Below are positions 50,034 to 63,481 of a stretch of DNA of 64,000 nucleotides, one piece after another. The notes below the pieces were generated by a model that worked only from the letters and a program-made list of their open reading frames with translations, was not told where the DNA came from and searched no databases. Within the stretch, counting starts at the first letter, position 1. Each line of letters begins with the position of its first letter. Both the position numbers and the translations under genes were made by a program. Location of the stretch: positions 823,001-887,000 of the forward strand of contig JAZGTH010000121.1 of NCBI GenBank assembly GCA_036877525.1. Direction: 5' to 3'. The DNA is from Chromobotia macracanthus. Its lineage: Eukaryota; Chordata; Actinopteri; Cypriniformes; Botiidae.

Positions 50034-53000
50034 CAGTGTGAACTGGCTGCCTGAGAAATTTTGAGTGTTGTGCCTTAATAGTCACACACTCAGCTTGTCA
50101 GCTACTTCTTCTGGCTAGGGACTGGGTACTGATCTCAGGTGAGTTTTGTATCTCTGTCTAAATAACTGTTTGAGAAGTTTAAGACATTTTAGCATAAGTT
50201 GCTGTGTTGCTCTATAAGTTGCTGGGTGCTGGGAGATGTTAATTACGGATCTTACTGGATGGGGGGCAGTAGAAAGCCAAGGAGGCAATAAGAAGACATG
50301 ATGAAATGTGTTTTCTCTCTCTCTCTCTCTCTCTCTCTCTGTCACTCATTGTTTTTTTTGACAGTGTCAGACACCTGATAATGATTTGCTCTGTGTTGAC
50401 AGAGGACTAAATTCTCTTGCTGTAAGGAAAGTATAACAGGCAAGTCAGGACTGTTTCTTTGGGAGTAGCTAAGCTTACTTTGCTCCTAGAAATATGCAAT
50501 AAATCACTGTAACTGCCTTACATCACTGTGTCTAACCACCCTATATCCACAAACCCATAAAATGCTGTAATACATATAATTTGCGACATAAATATAATTT
50601 AATTTTTTAGCACAGTCAAATTTGATATTTGTTTTTTGTAAGGGATTAAATATAAATTAATTACAGTAGCCTGTTGTACCGTCAAAGCCTGAAAGCTACA
50701 GTCAGATGTTTTAGGCTGGCTACCAGATGTCCACATTTATGAGTTTACATTTATAACCAACATTAAAGTTGGTAGGAAATGTGGCAATTGCAATAAATGC
50801 CTGAGCAGCTTCCATTTCCTAATAGTTCTTAGATTCCATCACAGCGGATACCAGAGGACTGGTTTTAATTTCTTGGTGCTACTCCTGCTATACACAACAG
50901 CTGCAACAATTATATAAAATGATTCTAATTGATTTCAGCTGACTGCATTTGTCCTGAATTATATCTGAGCTCAAGTTCCAGTTTATTTAAAAGCTAATGC
51001 TAATTTTAATAAGGTCCTACATGTACACCATGCTTTCGTGTTCCTTGATGTCACACATTCTGTGCAGAAATAGGGCAGCTGAATATGCCATTTCCAAACT
51101 ATGCCATGTAATTTAGACTGGACCTTAGAGAATTTTATACAATTTTAGCTTGGTCCAATTGTAAATCCACTTATTATTTTATGACCGAAGTGAACACATG
51201 AAACAGTGCGAATGCAATAGCTCCCGGGAGAGGGAGAGAGGAAGGGGTTGGCTTGGAAACCATGTGATGCATGACAAGAACTGAGCAACAGTTACCATAG
51301 CAACACAATTATACTGAGTTAATGGAACACATTTATTTTTAGAGGAAGCACTGAAAAGAGGCTTTTAATCAACACCTCTCACAATTGTACACTACAAGAC
51401 GAGACAGTAAGCCTTAATAAATAGAATCTGAAGAGAACAGTGTAACACAGCCATTCAGCACTGCTTATGAGACCTAACCACACTTTAATTGTCCAGTAAT
51501 GGCGTGAATATATCTGTCAGCCAGTCTGATGGACTGCGTGTATATAGGGGTGTGAAAACAGTGTAATTTAGTGACTTTGCTAACAGTGGTGTCGTTATTT
51601 TTATGACTACTGAAACACTAGCGCACCCTTTATTTAATGCAGTCTGTTTGCTATTAAAAGCTGTCTGGACCCATTCCTCTGGACACAGCTGCCCTTGGGA
51701 GATTAGATTGTGTGTTTGCGTGTATATGTATGTTTGTGCTATTCCCATTAGCTCTGGTGCATTAGAAACCTTGTGTATGTCAGACAGGATTGTGTTTAAT
51801 CTCCACTTGTACAACCAAAGCAAGAAGCACCAGAGGAACCTAAAAATGTGTGCAGGGTAATTCTGATAAATGTCTATAAGTGTTTCTGCTAGAATTGCAC
51901 AGAGATATGTGCAGTTGTTTTGGCTGTGTGGTGGGGTGAGTTGTATTTTTAGTGTGTGACATGAGGCACACCTCTTAACAGGAGCAGCTGAAGGGCTGTC
52001 TGCTGCGCTGCCTGTTGGATTAGGTTTTATCTCGAATATTGCTCAGCTGGGCGTTTGCCAGGCAATCCTGCCATGTGATAACGAAGGAAGGTGATTTGTT
52101 AGGGGTGTAGGGCAATTTATTATAGAAAAAGATTAATTGCCTGTACAGATTAAACTATTATTATAAGTATGTATTGTAGGTGTAAGTAACACATTGTCTA
52201 GAGCATCATGTGACAATTATTAGATTTATTATATTTTTGTCATTTTAATCTTGTTTAGCTGTCTTTGTTAGTACACGTTTTGACACATTGAGCCATGGTG
52301 CTCATAAGGGCTTGTGAATAAGGTGAAGCAACAGTAACTATAATTATGATTTAATAGTTTATTCTATAAATTAGTATGAATTAATATGACATAATTATTT
52401 GACATTTTAAATAGACTAGACTATACAGACAGTGGTGTAACACCTATGTTTGTTTTTATGTAATTCTGCTTGGAAGCACTCAAAACTGTGGAGTGGCATA
52501 ACGACCAAAAATAAAACTTTTTAAATTGCTTATTTTATGTCTGTCCTAACTTTTCACTATTGTAAGCACTATGGAAATGGTTCTGACGTGAACCATCTCA
52601 TAGGTAACACAGGGCCTCACCGCTGTTCATATTTGTATATGTGTGTTTGTTGTGCAGGTCTTCCGTTACAGAATCTGCTGAGAGAAGTGACCCTGCCCTC
52701 TGTTCCTCATCACCCCCACCTCAGCTCACTGTTGCACCCGCCCTCCCCACCCACCTGCTCCAGCAGACAGTTGATTTCCCCACCCCGCCTCCTACCCCTC
52801 CTGAGAGGGTTCCCCCTGAGCCTCAGACCCTTCCTTCAACTCCTGCTCCTCCTGATCTACCGGAAACTCCTCCTGCTGCTCCTCTGCTTCATCCAGTCCA
52901 ACAGCTCCAGCACTGCAAACCTTCAACCAGGTATGACAGAATCATTCACTACTGGGTGTTTAAAGCTGCAATCTGTAACTTTTGCATCTCTATTGCCATC

Positions 53001-56000
53001 TCTGTTTGAAACATAAAATTGCAGGTTACTTTACATACTTTTCTTTACATATATTGGAGTCAAATGAAATATTATCAATTATTGTAAACTTAGCTTCATG
53101 AATCGAGGTAAGGTAAGCAGACTGTTTTGAACACTGATTTGTTATGTACTTGGTCAGTAACTGATTCTTGTTTATTTTTAACCATAAAGTTACAGATTGC
53201 AGCTTTAACAGTATGCATTTGTTTTGCTTCTGTTTTAATGATGCTGTTTCACTTTAATTTAGGTTTTAGTTTTGTTCTGTGAGTTGGGGAAAGCACTGTT
53301 AAACTGTGAAGGCAAACTATTGACTAGTCATGTTCTTTATCTGTCTTGGGAATGACAATTCTCAGGAGACGCCTCTTCAGGCGCTCTTCATCCTTCTGGT
53401 CTGTTTTCAGTTTTTACAGTGGTGAGAGAATATCAAAATTAATGCCACAGATTTATTCAAATGTATGTGAGAGTGTTAATGATGCTGTCTGACAGTGTTG
53501 AGGGACTTGCATCAGTCATACACAGAATGAATGGTTCTGTATGGTACGGAAGTACCTCAACACCGTGTATTTTCTACAAATGGCCGGTCATTTGTAGTGG
53601 ATGTTTACATTAAAGTCAGTTCTTTATTGGGCCACTGTAGGATTTAGAATTGAATTTTATCTTACAAGTTCTAGCTTCTGTTTTGTCAAAGAGACTAATG
53701 CTGTCACTAATGTTCAAGGTGACCTATTGTCGGTTGTGTGCATTGCTATTAAAGTTATGGCTATTTTAGGCTTTGCTGTGTTTTGATAAGAGAGCAGGAT
53801 GACTCAGCCATCTGTTGAATTTCCTCAGGCAGACAACAGAGGGCGTATGTGTGTTTCCTTCTGTATATCTGAGCTTTACTGCCCACTGCAGCACACAGGA
53901 TGTAAGCACACATAAGACAGTACTTACACAGATGAAGCCTGTAGTTTTGGTAATCTCCTCCTAATCATTGTCTTTTATAGAACTTTTTTTGATTTTGTTA
54001 TTTTTATTTTTTATGTAAATTCTCTTTATGGGAATTTAATGTTGATTTATCAGGGCACAAAAACAATGTGAACAAAAAATCAACTGCTTTTCACTCTTTT
54101 CACTGATGGTGTTAAGGTGTTAAAAGCCCTTCAAAAAGATATTTTGAAGTATGTTGGTAACCAAACAACAGTGGAATCCACTGACTTTCATTGTATGGAC
54201 ACAAAACCACTGAGATATTTCTCAAAATATCTTCTTTTATGTTCCACAGAATAAAACATCATATGGGGTGAGTAAATGAGGGAAGAATTTTCATTTAGGG
54301 TCAACTTTCCCTTTAACATCTATTTAATGTGTGTGATCATTGTACATTTCTAAAATGTTTTTGGTCTGTTCACTGTTAGGTTGAGGTTCATCTCTCATTC
54401 ATCTGTCATTCTTTAGAGGTTTACGTTCACTGAGCTGCAACACAACAAAGTTTTTAGTTAACCTGGGGCAGGAAGATCATCCCTACTCTCTGTCCTAACC
54501 TCAGGCCCTGTAAGTGAATAGACAGATTCCCTGTGCGAAAAGCTCTTTGTTCTGCTTTCTCGTACATGAACAATAGATTTGTAATCCTCATGTTTTAGAC
54601 CCCACCACACCAATGCCCCAGTTTCCCACAACTGATGCTGTTTCACATTGTAAATCAATATGGATTAGCTAGACCTGTGTGAATCACTGTCACTCCCCTT
54701 TAGGCACACAGACTCTCTTTCTTTCACTTTGTGTCTATTTTACAGTTTTTGGATCATTTAGAGTTCTGATGTAAGTGTTTGTAAATTAAATCTGTGATTT
54801 TGTCTGTCATTTAATAAGCTCAGGACTGAGAAATAACGAGATTTCTGTCATTTTCTCCTCCTGTTCTTGGTGGTTTGATCTATGATGTTTTGGAACTGAG
54901 AGAATAGAGGGATCTTAATCTTTTGAGACAGCAGCAGCAGTAAATCAGTCATTTTGAGACATTGTGTGTATTGGCAGTTAATTTACAGTACATTGGTTGA
55001 TGTGTGAAGTAAAGCTCTCCACATACTATGACTTCAAAAAAACTGGACAACACAGGTTGGATCTTCATAAATATAATTTTATGTATGAAGAATTTTGACT
55101 AATTATGAAGCCTACAGTGTAGATCTTTTCATGATTTTGAAAACCTGCAAAACCTTTCCACTTTCACAGCTCATAGGCAAAAGGATGGTGTGGTGATTTA
55201 GGGTAAAGACAAAAAATGAGAGGAGCACAGAGGCGTTACATAACAAAAGACAGGAGTGACTATGTGCCTCCTCTTCTGTCTTGGTGTGTGAAAGAGAAAC
55301 CTGTATCTTGTGGCTTCAGCTTGGCGTGGGGTCGGGTATTGTTTGTGTTCTCTGTGCTGAATGGTCACCGGAGAGTTCTGATCGACAGGGAAAAGCTGCT
55401 CTTGTAAAGCAGTCTGGTCCTTGGAGAGAGATAGAGGGAGAGAGTTAGAGAGGGAGGGGTGGGTGAGACAACCAGCAGCAAGGAGCACAGCAATCCAATG
55501 AGAAGACGGACTTGTAAGAGAGCAGGAGCATCTTTTAGTCCCTCCCTTCTCTCATTATACTTCCCTCTTCTCTTTGGCACTTGCCTTCCCATAAGGCTTA
55601 GCTTGCTGTTCTATTGTTGTCAAGGATACAGAGAGAGATCCTGTCTCCCCTGCTGTAATGTAGAGCAGCCGAGCGACAGAGAGGAAGCAAGAGTGAGTCA
55701 GAGAGAGAGAGAGCAAAAGGAAGGCACCATCAGGGCTGATAGCTCAATGTGGGTAGCCCGTATGCCCCCGATGCCATCTGGTCCAGCATCAAAGCAGCGC
55801 GTTTCAGCCACCCAACCTCCGTTCCCCTGCCCTGACGCCAGCCCAAGGGCCCTCCGGACAGAAGACGTGGAGGAACAGGAGGTTCAGAAGGGGGGGAGGA
55901 GGTGGGTGACGGGTGCAAGTGGAGATCATATAGCAGAGGATGGGAGCCGTAGAGTCGGCTGAGAACGGACAGCCCCCCTGTCCCTCTCAAGAGCGCCCCG

Positions 56001-56591
56001 AGAGCATGTAAGTAGGAACGGAGAGGATTTTGGGGGGGGTCTTGATGATCTCATTGTCGTCGCTGGTGTTGTTTTGGTGGAAGTGTCTGGAACTAAATGT
56101 ACAGCTCACCTGTTTTGAGTCTCTGTTGAATATCTCTGATTGAATGTAAGCATTCCGAAAAAATGTTAGTGGAAAGATAAATCACATAAAATCATAATTC
56201 AAATCCTTATTATTTTGACAGTTTAATACAGAATTTTAGAAAGAGACCACCAATCACCAAGTGAGGAGACCATTGTTGTTGTTTAGTGTTTGTGATGTCA
56301 TACTCACCCATGGTGTTTATTTACATTTGCCATGTGTTGGCAGTAGTGGCTTTTGGTGTATGTTTTTTTGTATCTATTTGTGTGAATTTCTGCATATACA
56401 CATGTGTGTGTATTACAGTCTGGAGGTCTTGCAGACGTCTGGATGGGGGAATAATGGCTGTATTTAATAAGGGAGATTTGTGTGTGTTTTTGTGGGGGAT
56501 GGAGGCTTATGCTGCAGCACTGAGAGAGAGAAAGAGAGAGAGACCTAGTGCTGAAATAGAACACTGTCATGTGTTGGGGAGGAAAAGGGGG

Positions 56592-56636
<45 letters not shown>

Positions 56637-57150
56637 GGGCTATTTATGTTCTATGTGCTATTTGTGACACTCAGAAAAGATACATTGACAGTGACCACAA
56701 AAACTGATGATTTTGTGCGAGTATAGGTGGAAATGTTTTTATATCAAGAACACTCTGTTGATTTGTGTCCATGTCCTACTGTCAGTGTAAAGAAATAGTT
56801 GATAGAATTAAAAAATCTCTCATTTTCTCACCCTCCAAACTATGAAAGACAAACAAAGTTATTTATTGTAGGATCATGTCTATATAATGAAAGTGCTGAC
56901 TATGGTCACCAAACAAGATTTTCAATAAACACAGAAATCATTTTCAGTATATTCCTCACATACGGCTATTGTATGGCTTCAGAGTTGAAATTTAGAGTCA
57001 TGAGTCATATGGACCTATCTGATGTTGCTTTTGTGATGCTTGTTTGCCTGTTTTGAAGCCCTTATCTTCATTGACTTTTATTGTATGGAGAAGAGCATGT
57101 CTTACATTCTGCATCTCCTTTGTTGCTCCACAGGGGAGAGAAAGTCTCTC

Positions 57151-57184
<34 letters not shown>

Positions 57185-60100
57185 CTGCTGTTTATTGTAG
57201 TATTTTACAACAGTACTTTTTTTCTAATCCTCTTAGCTACATTGACCATTTACTATAGTTACTGACCTTTGTACGAAAAATCTGGTTGCTCTAGGCAACA
57301 CAGCTAGGGAAATGGAAAGTGAGCAGATAAAAGTGTAAAAGTGTTCTACCATCATACAGTGCTGCTCATTCAGTCATAACTAGCAGAGCTTTTAGCATGT
57401 CTAAGGTTTGTCTTATGCAACCTCTTTTGAGAGTTCTTACATAACAGCACTACACCTGCATGGTTTAACGTGGGAGTATAAACTCCAGCCCTCGAACCCT
57501 TATATCAGTAGCTTTCATTTACTGAGCAGCTCATCTTGCTACTTCGGGAATTACAAAATATCGCATTTATTGAATTATTTTTTTTTTGTTACATGCAAAT
57601 CATGCAGCCATTATATGATGATTTTTATGTTTATTTTGTGGCATTCACAAAGAGTTTTCTGCAATATAAACACAGAAACATAACATTACCACCTCCCATC
57701 ACATGTGCATAAGCACAATTGTATGTATTGCTCAGACAGAAATACATGTTTCATGATCTTTAATCCAATATGCCAGTTTTGCTTGGTTAAGACTTTTACT
57801 GAATGCATGTCATTTCTAAAGCTTGTGCTTAATTGACCCTGAGCACCACTTACATAAACCCCATAATCCTCAAACCAGATCTAATCTTTGTTATAATTTA
57901 TTTAGCTGGTTTCAGTAAGGCTGACAGATGGTTTAGGACCATGACTTCCACTGTGTCCTTGTGTATTACAGTACAAGAGGCTGTCTGAATATTCTTAAAA
58001 CCTTTTCAGTAGTTTAGTAGTGCAGATTTCAGCAGACGTCTTAGTGGGACACTCAGCTTCAAATGTCTTTCAGTAGCCAGGCACCATATATTAGTTTGAG
58101 TCACTGCTTCAACAGAGTCTTCAGATCCTTGTTCTTTATTAAAATGGTCATTCGCGGTTTATTTTATAACTTGATGTACAGCCCTGTTCATCTGCAAATT
58201 CTCTCCAGTGGTATAATTGAATGCAATCCAGCCTCGATCCATTAAAATGGTGGCATTCAGTTCAGCTATAGATGGTCCAGGAGCCCAAATGTTTTTTTTG
58301 TCTTGCTATAAAAATAATTATTTTATTTGCCTTGAACAAAGTAGGTTCTCACTTCTATCTGAATGTCCAGGTCTAATCTGAAAAACATGTTAATGAACTG
58401 CTTTGGGGTTCTATGCCTGCTATGACTGCTATGAATTGAATTGTGATACACACTTGGGCAAAGCAGATCTCACTGGCATTATTTTCTTGTTTTTATCTCC
58501 ACATAACTTCCTGTCTTATTCCTGCTCTCTTCTCAATTAAGTGGCAAAAGGCCAAGAAAAAGAAAATTGAAACTTGGAGCCATGTCCTTTCATAAAGTTG
58601 TGGGTTGTATGCCAAGGAACTAAAAGCACAATTTGTCCTTCAGATTTTACTGTTTTGCAAGAATCTTTTAGACTGAACGATATCGGTAGCATTCTAATGT
58701 GATGATGAATGTGTGAATCTGCGCTCCTTTTATAAAAAGTTGGCCAAAACTGTTTCATTCTAAATTCTAATGAATGTATTGTAGAGTTTAGTCAATGCCA
58801 CTAGTACTTACCATCTCACTTTGTAGCATGTCCATGTGTTCTGTTGTTCCAGCAGTGTGTCTTACTGTGATTGCATTTGATTTCCACTTGTGTCAAAATG
58901 AGTGACATGTGAAGGATCAGTTTTGAGGTATCTCTGATGGATATGGTGATGCGTGGATATGACAGTTCTCTCCACTCCTCTGAGACCCTTATGTAAGCTC
59001 AGTGATGCAGGAGATCCAGAACACATGAAATATTGAGAGTGAAAGTTCTGGTAGGGGAAGCTGGTGCATCACTGTATCCCTCCAGAGAGGAAGGAAGAAA
59101 ATGATATGCAGTAACTGCAATTTAGGTCGGCGAAGATTATGCTCATGGCTGTATTATAACCCTCTGTGATTTAACTGCTTAATAAGTTTATACATAGATA
59201 AATTTCTGCCACTGTGTTCATTAAAGTCTGGGTTTATTCTTAAACAGTGTTATGACCATCAGCATTTTTGAAATGTATGAACAAACACTGCGAACACTCC
59301 ATAAGCTATATTATTGTGACAGAAATATTATTTATTTTAGGGACTTTTAAGGGTTGGCATAAAAGAAGATTAAACATTACGATCAAAGAGAACCACTTTG
59401 TACATGAGTTAGATTTTAAGCATTTCAATTTTGATGATTTTTTGGTAGTTCATAAATAAAGTGAATTAGGTAGTTCATAAATCAGAGGGAAATTTCAAGT
59501 GAATAATATACATTTCTCACAGTCTCTCAGATACTGTTTTTTTTTGCTGTAAACTGGCTGCAAGTATGCTAGTATTCTATTCATAGCAGAACCAGTTTGT
59601 CTCTCCCTCATTTATTATTTCCTTTGTCTCCCTCTACTGGTCAAATTATGTTCTTCCACAATTTAACACTTTGTGCCGTCTGACATAATTATATATAATT
59701 ATCATAATTATATAATTGTCAGCATGTTATTTTTTTACTTTACATTTTTAGAGTGCTTTTATACTATAATGAAGTCTTTATGAAATGTATTCTATAATAC
59801 ATTAGCATTATGTCCTTACCTTTATGCATAAGGAGATACATTATACAGTATCATTTATATAGTGAAGTTCTTTGTAACAGCTGACAGCTGATCACTCCTT
59901 TAAGTGTATGGTACTATTTCCTCTCTGTTAGAGTTATAATTGTCCTTTCAGTTCAGGTTAGCTATGTTTAAACAGGTTTCTGGGTTGTCAAATTCACAGC
60001 AGTGCCTGTGGCTGGAGCTTAGCAGTGTCTGTTCTGTGCCAGAGATCCTGACTGTCTCCAGGCAGAAAACTCCCCCAATCCCTCTCATCACCACTATCTC

Positions 60101-61476
60101 CATCAGCCTGTTACTTTATATCTGCATTTATGGAATTGCAATCACAGATGATTTTTCTGTTTTTGTACTAAAGCACCAGAACTGCATTTACAATTTACAA
60201 CTGGCAATTTACAAATGCTCCTGTCTAGAGGCAATAACAAAACATGCTCAGTTAGATTTAGCAGTTAAAGTAAGATGTATTAAGTCTTGTTTTTTTCTCA
60301 TTCAGTAGAAGAATTTTAGATGTTAAAGACTGGGATGGAAAAGAAGCGTTCTTTGTTTTCTAAAAGCTCTCGTGGGGAACATAAGCTTGATGATACAGTG
60401 TTCCACCTAATTTCCTCTGCAGACCTTTTAGATATAAATCAGATTTTATTTTCCTATACTGGGAAATAAATGGTATGGCATTTGTATATGCACTAATAGA
60501 CTTGTGTGGGTTTGTACAAAAGAAAAGGAAATCTGAGACTTCAGCCAAGATTTTGTGCAAGTTGCTAGTATGTGTTGTCTTGAACATGGGAGCATATGTC
60601 TAGAGAGCACTATCGCCATGGCAACAGTCTGTTTGCCAGACATGTGAAAATGTCACACAGGGATGAAATGCTCATTAACTAATAATTAACTCTCATCAAA
60701 TGCCATTAAACGGAAGCTATACAAGACCGGATCACTGGACACTAGACTAGGAAAAAATATATTCTTGATATGACCATGTATATCTACTACTCCTATTCTC
60801 TCTCTGTATGTAGTAAGGGTCTTGGCTAATCTTGGCTTATTTTTGTAACATCTCATTTACCCCACCCCTTATGCTTGTCCTTTAATTAAAGCAGATAGCA
60901 GATGTAGAATCACTCCTACTAAAAAGACCAGGGTAAATTTCCATGCAGCTTTAGGCTAGTTTATGCTGGTCTGGCTAGCCATGTTTGTTACCAGCAAAAC
61001 TTTGACCAAGCATTTCTTGCTGGTTAAGATTATGTTCATTTAAGAAGCCTGATGATAGCACAAGCACACCAAAATCCAGTGCAGGGGACCAGCATCCAGA
61101 ACACAAAATATGCTGATGACCAGTTATGGGATGTTTAGCGGGGGCTGTGTATATTCACTGCACTCCAGGCATCAAAAGATTTATCAGAGCTCAATGCAGC
61201 AGAACTGGGTGTATGACTGTAGCCAAAATCTCTGCTGCACAAAAACATGCCAAAATTGTCTTAATCATTACTTTTGTCTTGCTTTCCTAAAAAAAAATAA
61301 ACATCTTCAAAACATTATAAGCGAAATATTGATCTTAAAAGTTTACTTTTTTACATTTGTTTTAAATATTGGAAAATATAACAGAAATATATATATATAT
61401 ATATTTTGCAGTGTTGTGCTATAGCAGCCGTTCTGTGCTTACCGAGGGGGAGGGAATATTTGTCTGAGGATGTGTT

Positions 61477-61507
<31 letters not shown>

Positions 61508-63416
61508 AGAAAGAGAAAGAGAGAGAGGCAGTGAGTCTGCAAGGATCTACAATGGGTTTCTTTTGGATACAGCTCTACATCAGGGAGAGCCAAGAGAGGG
61601 AGGGAGAGACAGACTCAAGGGATGGGAGAAAGAATAAAGGGAAAGAATGCACAAAAGCTTTATAGATTTTAGCCGTAACACAGATGAGATATCAGCATTA
61701 GGAAGACAGACATGGCGGTGAGTGCGTGGCAGGCTCTGTCTCCGCTGCAGTGGGCTCGCTGGGGCTGGGACACGCTGCTGGGTGGGACAGCAGGAGAGGA
61801 TGGGGCAGATCCAGCCTTGGGGGTCCTCAGGCGTCTCAGCTGGAGCTCCAGACATAACTATATGATCCAAGGCAGACAGAGGTGAGCGTGTGATATGAAG
61901 AGTTAATATTGGGGGATGAAAGGTTTAATTGTAGGAATTTGTCACTGAAATTACCCATGATCCCCTCAGTGTCTATGATGGCTATGACCCTGGTTTGGGG
62001 CAACAGCAGGGTGAAGGCAAACAGGGGCTAATGCGGTCAGATTAGGTGGGTGTCTGCACATCTTTCTTAGACTACGCCTTTGTGGATGGATTTGACAGTT
62101 GCTGTATTTGTGTGAATTTAAGTAGTGTGTGTTGAACTGCCTTACCACATATTGTGTTATTGATCTTACCTGTATTCCAGTATGTCTTTGTGGTGGAAGA
62201 TTTCATTGTTTAGAGGTTGCTCTCGTATAGCTCATGAGACTTAATCGAAATTTCAGTTTTATTATCAGCTTTGCTTTCAGATTCCTAAGAACAAATACAA
62301 ATAGAAAGCATGGAGACAGATACATGACATACAACGACAGCATAAAGCTAAAACTGAATGTTAATAGTATAGTTTAGGTCATTTGTATCTTAGAAGAATG
62401 TGATGAGAAATATAATCTGATGACAACAGATGAGAACAAATGACAATAAGTATTATCTAATCTTGGTAAATCATTGCTGAGACATTAAGATCTTTTTGCT
62501 TAGAAGAAAGATCTGAGCAGCTTGAGACCTAAAGTCAAAAAAGGCAAAAGTCTCCTATTGTTAATGAGAGAGATAGAGGCAAAACTGACACAGTGGTAGA
62601 GCTGAATACATGTTTGAGCTGCTATTATTGGTCTCTTAGCTGCAGGTTCAGTGCTTTCTTTTACATTCATAATAATTCTCCAGGGGCTGAAGTAAAGAAG
62701 CATATGCTGACACAGGCCTTTGTTTGTAAGGTTTGGACCACCCTGAATGATTGTTAATGTAGCTGAAGCTGAATTTATTTGATACTGTAGTGTAAATATG
62801 AGTTGTGTTGCATTGTGATACTGTGCTTATTTGTTCCATCAGTGCTGGACTGGATATGCAGCTTCAATGTATTGTGAAACAAAGCGTGTTCGATATTTAT
62901 ATGCCAATTCGATTATTGAATAAATTCTTAATTCAAAATATTAAGATTTATTTCTGTTCCACTGTCTTTACTGTAGGAGTTCAGATTCAGACGGAGCATT
63001 TGAAACCCCCGAATCTACCACCCCTGTTAAGTCTGCCTCTCCACCAGTGCCCCCAACAGAGCCCCCCAACACCAGCTCAGAGCCACTGTCCTCAGAGCAC
63101 ACAGGTGAGATAGAATTTATTCAAAATAATTCTTTATTCTGCAAAGAGTCATGCCTTTAACAGTGTGCCCTTATTTTTTTTTTATTATTTTTTTTACTGT
63201 CATTATGTACCATACCATTATTCTCACACTTTAAAGCTACTGCAAAAATGCCTGCTTTGCAAATTACAGTGTTCTGAGACAGGAGAACTGCATGATCTGA
63301 AGTCTTTATCATTGAACATACCACATATACTCCCTCTAGTGGACATGTACTATATTGCTGTATTGAATGTTTCTACAGGAGCCATATAATGCTTTTATAG
63401 TCTGTATTTCAATAAA

Positions 63417-63481
<65 letters not shown>

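Larger units (their letters stand above)
49355..52657 (+). other. tacc2: tacc2 intron 6
   Basis: Holds the GATA/GACA/GA array at 49911-50032 and a (CT)n run at 50315-50340. A donor-like CTCAG|GTGAGT at about 50137 could end a non-coding first exon, but no promoter evidence was seen. Otherwise AT-rich. Confidence 0.45.
52931..55939 (+). other. tacc2: tacc2 intron 7 up to alternative exon A
   Basis: Contains MITE copies at 52959-53209 and 54059-54315. From about 55400 it becomes GC- and GA-richer, consistent with promoter and 5' UTR sequence of the alternative first exon. The 167-codon open frame at 55459-55962 is in the wrong frame for that exon. Confidence 0.5.
56008..61711 (+). other. tacc2: tacc2 intron between alternative first exons A and B
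   Basis: Contains GA microsatellites, a cyprinid-type MITE at about 56785-57135, and AT-rich DNA. An open stretch at 59940-60308 has splice-like borders but no TACC similarity and was not accepted as an exon. Confidence 0.5.

Noticed and set aside
52537..53016. 159-codon frame overlapping tacc2 exon 7 in another frame
   Set aside because: The frame reading SSVTESAERSDPAL joins both neighbours in phase; the other is a proline-to-leucine shadow.
55459..55962. 167-codon plus-strand open frame before alternative exon A
   Set aside because: Different frame from the exon A ATG, GA-rich 5' UTR-like DNA, and no protein family recognised.
59940..60308. 122-codon frame with splice-like borders in tacc2
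   Set aside because: No TACC similarity, and the adjacent exons already join in phase without it.
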